From positions 1,761,501-1,825,500 of the forward strand of contig NZ_CP020028.1 in NCBI RefSeq assembly GCF_002240415.1: a stretch of DNA of 64,000 nucleotides. Direction: 5' to 3'. The notes beneath the pieces were generated by a model that searched no databases, had not been told where the DNA came from, and saw only the letters and a program-made list of their open reading frames with translations. Positions 59,666 to 64,000 of the stretch are shown piece after piece; position 1 is the stretch's first letter; each line of letters opens with the position of its first letter. Source of the DNA: Paenibacillus kribbensis (lineage in GTDB: Bacteria > Bacillota > Bacilli > Paenibacillales > Paenibacillaceae). The translations under genes and the position numbers were made by a program.

Positions 59666-61927
59666 TTATTGCGCATTCGCTTTAGAACGACGGAAATCTG
59701 TCGGCGTTACGCCCAAACTGCGCTTGAACATGCGGTGAAAATAAGAGCTGCTCGCAAATCCGGTTTGCTCTGCCACGTCAGCCACCGACCAGTCAGTCTG
59801 CTCCAGCAGCTCACAGGCTTTGCGAATGCGCAGCTGATGAATGACGTCTACGATGGTGGACATCGTTTGTTGCTTATATAGCCTGCTGACATAGATCGGC
59901 GACATATCCAGCTCTTCCGCAATCTGATTGAGACAAAAGTCGGGATCAGCATAAGCTTGCTCAATTCGTTCATTAACTTGTCGTACCAGTCGTTCCTGCT
60001 TCGTATTTCGTTTATCCGCCAGACTAGAGCGAACATGATCAAAGACCAGTTGGTAATGCTCTATAAGATCCACTGCGGTCTCTAATCGATCCGGGGATGG
60101 TAATTCAGGGTTGGATTCCACTGCAAATCCATTGCGCTCGCTCATATGCCGAACGGCATTATTGACACTCATGATGAGCCGGGATATCGCTACCTTAACG
60201 GTGGAAAACGGATATTCCTCCATCTGCATCAGCAAATCTTTCAACATGCTGTGAGCATCCTCAGTATGACCGGATAGCAGCGTATCGAGCATTTTCTTTT
60301 CCTTATCCGCCGGGTATACGTAAGTATTCTGCACATCTTCGTCTGTTGTGTTCTGTGCGTTAATAATGCAGCCATGGCCGCGAAAGAATCGGTGCATAGA
60401 TGCTTCCTGCACCTGACGGTACAGCAAATGCAGCCGATCCGGCTGGCTCGTGATGGCGCTATAGGTGAGCGATACACTCAGCTTCAAATATTCAAAGCAG
60501 GCTTCGCGTATTTGGCGCAATAAGGTTTCCAGCAGTACCGGGTCTGTATACTCCGCGGGATCAAGAATATTGAGCATCAGCAGGATGCTGTCCTCGTCCA
60601 TATCAACGGTTTCCACCCGGTACGTCTGCCCGCATATTTCAGAAGCAATATTCATAATGGCAAATTTATAGGGGAGAAGATCAGGGCCGCGTTCGTTTTG
60701 CCATCGGGCATACTCATCAATCCGCAATAGTACAAGACGGTAGTCTTTGTCGAACTGGAATGTAATTCCAAGCTCACGCAGCCGTTCTTGTTCTTTTCCG
60801 CCAGGTAGCAATTGAATACCCCGGATAATATTCTGTAAAATGTTTTGCCGAATCGTGTACATACTGTTGCGTTTCTCCGATTCCAGCGAATTCATATGAA
60901 TAACAATCTGCCCAATAGGCGTATACAGCATTTTGGACAGCAGCCACGAAGCCACAAAGCCTGCGAGTGCAATGATGGCGGCTATCAGGAGCATGGCATT
61001 ACGAATGACACTCGCCATTTTGATAACGCTTTCATATGGGGTGACACTAATATACTGCCAGCCTAGACCATCCGGAGAGGTGTAGGAAATAAGTGATCTT
61101 TTACCATGAAAGTCTTCTACAAAATAGCCTGTTTCCTGCTTTTTGACTCGTGTGTGCAGCCAAAGCTGCTCTTTTTCGTTCAAAGCTTCTTCTGTCAGTG
61201 TTGCACCGGACAACAGTCTGCTTTGATCATCCAAAATATAAGCAGTTCCACCTGAGGCCGGGCTTTCCGCCATTTCCTTGTTCATCCAGGACGCAGACAC
61301 ATTCACAATCACGGCCGAATTCATGGCTTCATTTGAGCTGATTGCGTCATAGCATAAATACGTATAAGCTGCGATATGTGTGCTTGCTTGCTCTGCTCCA
61401 GCCACGGAGTCTGAGGCAGATAGCAGCGGATACGTGCGTGGGATCGGTGTGAATGGTTTATAGTCCTGGTAATGATCCAGTACCCGAATGATATCTGTGT
61501 CCACCAGCTCATTTTTGCTGAATAACCCATTTTGGCCTCGTGAGGATGCGATATAGAAGGTTCCACTCCTCGGATTATACACATAGATGGATTCAATATA
61601 CGGCATCGAATTGAGATAATTATTTAATTCAGTCATGGCAGCGGTTACATCATATACATTGGGCTTGGGATAATACAGCAACTTGGACAGGGTACTGCTG
61701 CGATACATTTGAAACGCCAGTGATTGAGCGATAGATGTCATGTTAATGACCTCTTTGCTTCTCAATGTCAAGCTGCCGTGATTGGCCTCGAACGCCTGCT
61801 CCTTTTCCACCCGAATATAGTAGAAATAATACACAGTGGTAGATACCAGCAACGTTAGCGTGATACATAATGTGATGCTGATCAGCAATTTGCTGTGAAG
61901 CTTGTGATGCTTTTTGAAATTGCTCAT
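59666..61927 (-). CDS. Membrane-bound AraC-family sensor-regulator
   Basis: 753 residues from the ATG at 61925-61927 (MSNFKK); AGGAGG is 9 bases upstream. Same architecture as the regulator at 10950: transmembrane helix at about 16-38, extracellular Cache-like domain (YIESIYVYNPRSGTFYIASSRG), second transmembrane helix near 310-330 (VIRNAMLLIAAIIALAGFVASWLL), and a C-terminal AraC domain with two helix-turn-helix motifs: FCLNQIAEELDMSPIYVSRLYKQQTMSTIVDVIHQLRIRKACELL and VADVAEQTGFASSSYFHRMFKRSLGVTPTDFRRS. It converges on the ABC transporter operon and likely controls it. Confidence 0.9.
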   Translation of the reverse strand: MSNFKKHHKLHSKLLISITLCITLTLLVSTTVYYFYYIRVEKEQAFEANHGSLTLRSKEVINMTSIAQSLAFQMYRSSTLSKLLYYPKPNVYDVTAAMTELNNYLNSMPYIESIYVYNPRSGTFYIASSRGQNGLFSKNELVDTDIIRVLDHYQDYKPFTPIPRTYPLLSASDSVAGAEQASTHIAAYTYLCYDAISSNEAMNSAVIVNVSASWMNKEMAESPASGGTAYILDDQSRLLSGATLTEEALNEKEQLWLHTRVKKQETGYFVEDFHGKRSLISYTSPDGLGWQYISVTPYESVIKMASVIRNAMLLIAAIIALAGFVASWLLSKMLYTPIGQIVIHMNSLESEKRNSMYTIRQNILQNIIRGIQLLPGGKEQERLRELGITFQFDKDYRLVLLRIDEYARWQNERGPDLLPYKFAIMNIASEICGQTYRVETVDMDEDSILLMLNILDPAEYTDPVLLETLLRQIREACFEYLKLSVSLTYSAITSQPDRLHLLYRQVQEASMHRFFRGHGCIINAQNTTDEDVQNTYVYPADKEKKMLDTLLSGHTEDAHSMLKDLLMQMEEYPFSTVKVAISRLIMSVNNAVRHMSERNGFAVESNPELPSPDRLETAVDLIEHYQLVFDHVRSSLADKRNTKQERLVRQVNERIEQAYADPDFCLNQIAEELDMSPIYVSRLYKQQTMSTIVDVIHQLRIRKACELLEQTDWSVADVAEQTGFASSSYFHRMFKRSLGVTPTDFRRSKANAQ

Positions 61928-62056
61928 GTGGAGAGGCCTCCTGTCTGTGTGCACATAGCTGTACAGTACACCCTATTTATGTATTCATTATACGTATGTT
62001 GCTGTGAACAGGACAGTGAACAAACCGATTTTTTGTGAAAAATCGTGACTTTTTCG

Positions 62057-62108
62057 TAAAAAGGCCGGGAACACCTTACGCAGATTGGACCTGCGTCGGT
62101 TCCCGGCC
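62057..62108 (-). terminator. Terminator of the expansin gene
   Basis: GGCCGGGAAC (62063-62072) pairs with GTTCCCGGCC (62099-62108), with inner ACGCAG/CTGCGT; the plus-strand A-run at 62058-62062 is a U-tract on the minus strand. Confidence 0.75.
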
Positions 62109-62153
62109 AGGTTGTCAGTTCAGACGAAAGAACGAAAGCTGACGGTAGTGGAA

Positions 62154-62867
62154 TCAGTTAGGGAATTGCACGTTGCCTTTAACGATATAGGCTCCGCCTG
62201 AGCCATTTTCCGCTAGAGCTGGAATGGTATCGTTCAGTACGACACCCCGAATGTCCGTAATCCGGATTTTGAGAGGCTGGTTGCCTAAATTATTGCCCAA
62301 AAAGTGGTTGTAGTCCTGTTTTTCAAGATTGAGCCATTGTCCGTTCTGTAGGACCTCCATTTTCAAGACCGGGTATTTATGATTGCGTACTTGAATGGCT
62401 GCCCACCATCTGCTGCTGCCTTCTTTAATGCGGTAGGAGACATTGCCGGTAACCGGAGCCTTGACAACCTTCCACGAAATATTGATTTTTCCATCAATTT
62501 GATTGCCGATTTGGCTGAAAGCATTTGGAGACAGATCAAGCGCGCCGCTTGGACCTTCAGGATAAAGATCCGTTACATATACGGTTGTTTTCCCTTTGGG
62601 GCCTTGAACTTCCAGATAGGCGCCGGCTAATGCAGCCTTGATTCCGTTATAATTCAGCTGGGTGGGGTTCAGAGCTGTAATTTTGGCGTCCGAAGGAATG
62701 GGATCAAGCAATAATGCCCCTCCCGAGTAACCTGATCCTGTATAGGTAGCATATCCCGTGTATGTATCATTCCAGGCTGCCGAAGCGGGAAGTGCAAATA
62801 AAACAAGACTGAGCAACGATGCCACACCGACGGTTTTAAACTTGCGGAGCGCAGACTTTTTTTGCAT
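62154..62867 (-). CDS. exlX: Expansin-like plant cell-wall-loosening protein (YoaJ/EXLX1 type)
   Basis: 237 residues from the ATG at 62865-62867 (MQKKSALRK); AAGGAGG 8 bases ahead decides against the earlier starts. Signal peptide ends ASAAW. The first domain is the double-psi barrel of expansins with YTGYATYTGSGYSGGALLLDPIPSDAKITALNPTQLNY, PKGKTTVYVTDLYPEGPSGALDLSPNAFSQIG, and the aspartate of the DLYPEG/ALDLSP site. The second domain is the carbohydrate-binding module with SSRWWAAIQVRNHKYPVLKMEVLQNG. It matches B. subtilis YoaJ throughout. It loosens cellulose/hemicellulose contacts without cleaving them, helping plant colonisation. Confidence 0.95.
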   Translation of the reverse strand: MQKKSALRKFKTVGVASLLSLVLFALPASAAWNDTYTGYATYTGSGYSGGALLLDPIPSDAKITALNPTQLNYNGIKAALAGAYLEVQGPKGKTTVYVTDLYPEGPSGALDLSPNAFSQIGNQIDGKINISWKVVKAPVTGNVSYRIKEGSSRWWAAIQVRNHKYPVLKMEVLQNGQWLNLEKQDYNHFLGNNLGNQPLKIRITDIRGVVLNDTIPALAENGSGGAYIVKGNVQFPN

Positions 62868-63150
62868 AATCATTTCCTCCTTGTTCAATTAATAGATTTA
62901 TATAGTAAATATAAACACTATATTACCTAATATTTCAAATTACACAATAGGCCTTTAAGGCAAAAAAATATATGTAAAATATTTGTCACATGGGCATAGG
63001 CCATATGGCTTGTTTTTTGAGAAGTGGCTAAACTGTGCTTTTTTTCGCAGACTGGGTATAAAACAGGTGGTAGACTCAGAAAGATGTAGCATGATAACAG
63101 AAGGTAGAGATAACTGGAGAACGATAAGCATTAAGAGGAGGTCTTTGAGT

Positions 63151-64000
63151 ATGGGAACAAATGTCTTTTATGTACCGCCAGTAAACTTAATGGGAAGCGG
63201 CTGTCTTGGGGATCTGGGACCGTTATTGCAAGAGAGAGGATTTTTGAAAGCGCTTATCGTGACAGATAAATGGTTGCGCCGAAACGGGATTGCAGATCGG
63301 GTAATCGCTGTGCTGGAGCAGCATAGAATTCCATATATGGTGTATGACGGAGTCCAGCCTAACCCTACCTGTGGCAATGTTCACGAAGGTGTTAAGGTAT
63401 TTCAGGATCATAAATGTGATGTTCTCGTCTCGGTGGGAGGCGGATCGCCTCAGGATGTAGCCAAAGCTATTGGCATCATTGTTACAAACGGAGGACATAT
63501 TTCAGAATATGAAGGCGTTCACAAATCCAAGCACCCATCCGTTCCGATTGTGGCGGTGAATACAACCGCTGGGACTTCCAGCGAGGTCACAATTAACTAT
63601 GTCATTACCGATGAGAAGCGCAAGATCAAAATGGTTATGGTTGATAAAAACAGTTTGGCTTCCATCTCTGTCAATGATCCTGAATTAATGGTGGGAAAAC
63701 CGGCTGAATTAACTGCAGCAACAGGTATGGATGCGCTTACACATGCGATTGAGGCACTGGTTACTCCTGGAGCCTATCCGGTTACGGATGCCACAGCGTT
63801 AGCTGCTGTCGAGCTTATATTCCGTTATTTGCCTCTAGCTGTGGAGAACGGTCAAAATCTCGAAGCCCGGGAAAAGCTTGTATACGCTGTTTTTCTGGGG
63901 GGAATGGCCTTCAATAACGCGGGCTTGGGATATGTACATGCGATGGCCCACCAGCTCGGTGGTATGTACGATCTTCCGCATGGCGTGTGTAATGCGATGC
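63151..64000 (+). CDS. Iron-containing alcohol dehydrogenase, N-terminal part
   Basis: The gene starts at ATG 63151 after AAGAGGAGG and runs off the window; about 283 of an expected 385 residues are present. Fe-ADH features: the N-terminal FYVPPVNLMGSGC, the NAD-binding SVGGGSPQDVAKAIG near residue 95, IVAVNTTAGTSSEVT, and metal ligands D and H in ATGMDALTHAIEALVT and GYVHAMAHQLGGMYDLPHG. It interconverts alcohols and aldehydes with NAD in the cytosol, in the methanol dehydrogenase/YiaY/FucO branch. Substrate not determined by what is visible. Confidence 0.9.
   Translation, partial: MGTNVFYVPPVNLMGSGCLGDLGPLLQERGFLKALIVTDKWLRRNGIADRVIAVLEQHRIPYMVYDGVQPNPTCGNVHEGVKVFQDHKCDVLVSVGGGSPQDVAKAIGIIVTNGGHISEYEGVHKSKHPSVPIVAVNTTAGTSSEVTINYVITDEKRKIKMVMVDKNSLASISVNDPELMVGKPAELTAATGMDALTHAIEALVTPGAYPVTDATALAAVELIFRYLPLAVENGQNLEAREKLVYAVFLGGMAFNNAGLGYVHAMAHQLGGMYDLPHGVCNAM

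Overview
The window looks like a chromosomal segment of a spore-forming, plant-associated Paenibacillus, most likely of the P. polymyxa group. Reasons: an intact sporulation sigma factor SigK, an S-layer-homology surface protein, lplABC-type oligosaccharide transport with membrane-anchored AraC regulators, an expansin and two pectate-lyase-type enzymes, strong GGAGG ribosome-binding sites with frequent GTG/TTG starts, and close Bacillus-like orthologues (PatA, AspA, FdhF/YrhE, expansin YoaJ). The species call is inference from protein resemblance.

Layout. 0-3 kb: the tail of potD, then an AT-rich accessory patch with a palindromic repeat element, two IS3-type insertion-sequence ends and, between them, an Hcp-like/toxin/immunity module cut by an in-frame amber codon; a second copy of the palindromic element closes it. 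3-11 kb: housekeeping genes (patA, VOC protein, GNAT, aspA, membrane-bound Mrr-like nuclease) and a BMP-type binding lipoprotein paired with a chemoreceptor. 11-16 kb: a membrane AraC regulator, an orphan TctC-type binding protein and the 2-keto-3-deoxygluconate permease KdgT. 16-24.7 kb: a formate dehydrogenase/molybdenum cofactor locus with divergent promoters around a Fur-box-like site; fdhF and its DUF1641 partner go left behind a 22-bp terminator hairpin; moaA, fdhD, moaD, a MoaD-MoaE fusion, moeB and a modB fragment go right. 24.8-29 kb: a PL9-like beta-helix protein, small conserved proteins, and a two-gene Thg1-like/polynucleotide-kinase-like operon (candidate RNA repair).

29.4-33 kb: a type I-C CRISPR array (24 identical repeats, one degenerate repeat, 24 spacers) with its leader but no cas genes in the window, preceded by a relic leader plus one diverged solo repeat, with a small XRE regulator and an unknown gene between. 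33-42 kb: two paralogous secreted proteins flank a TetR/acyl-CoA-dehydrogenase-like flavoenzyme/GNAT/glycosyltransferase group and an IS3 remnant. 42-47 kb: a 1528-residue FN3/Ig/SLH surface protein. 47-53 kb: metQ-proC-VOC operon, a decayed sigK fragment, a ricin-lectin/PL1 pectate-lyase-like protein and intact sigK. 53-64 kb: DUF523, a YdcF-type membrane protein, a uronate-dehydrogenase-like reductase, a sugar ABC transporter with a divergent-end AraC sensor-regulator, an expansin and the start of an iron-containing alcohol dehydrogenase.

A common theme is plant cell-wall use: expansin, PL9- and PL1-like enzymes, KdgT, the uronate-dehydrogenase-like enzyme and an oligosaccharide ABC transporter preceded by CRE-like sites fit loosening, cleaving and importing pectic material. 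The most unusual items are the Thg1/kinase pair, the relic second CRISPR locus, the IS-end-flanked toxin module, the attenuator-like fdhF leader with a Fur box, and the sigK relic.
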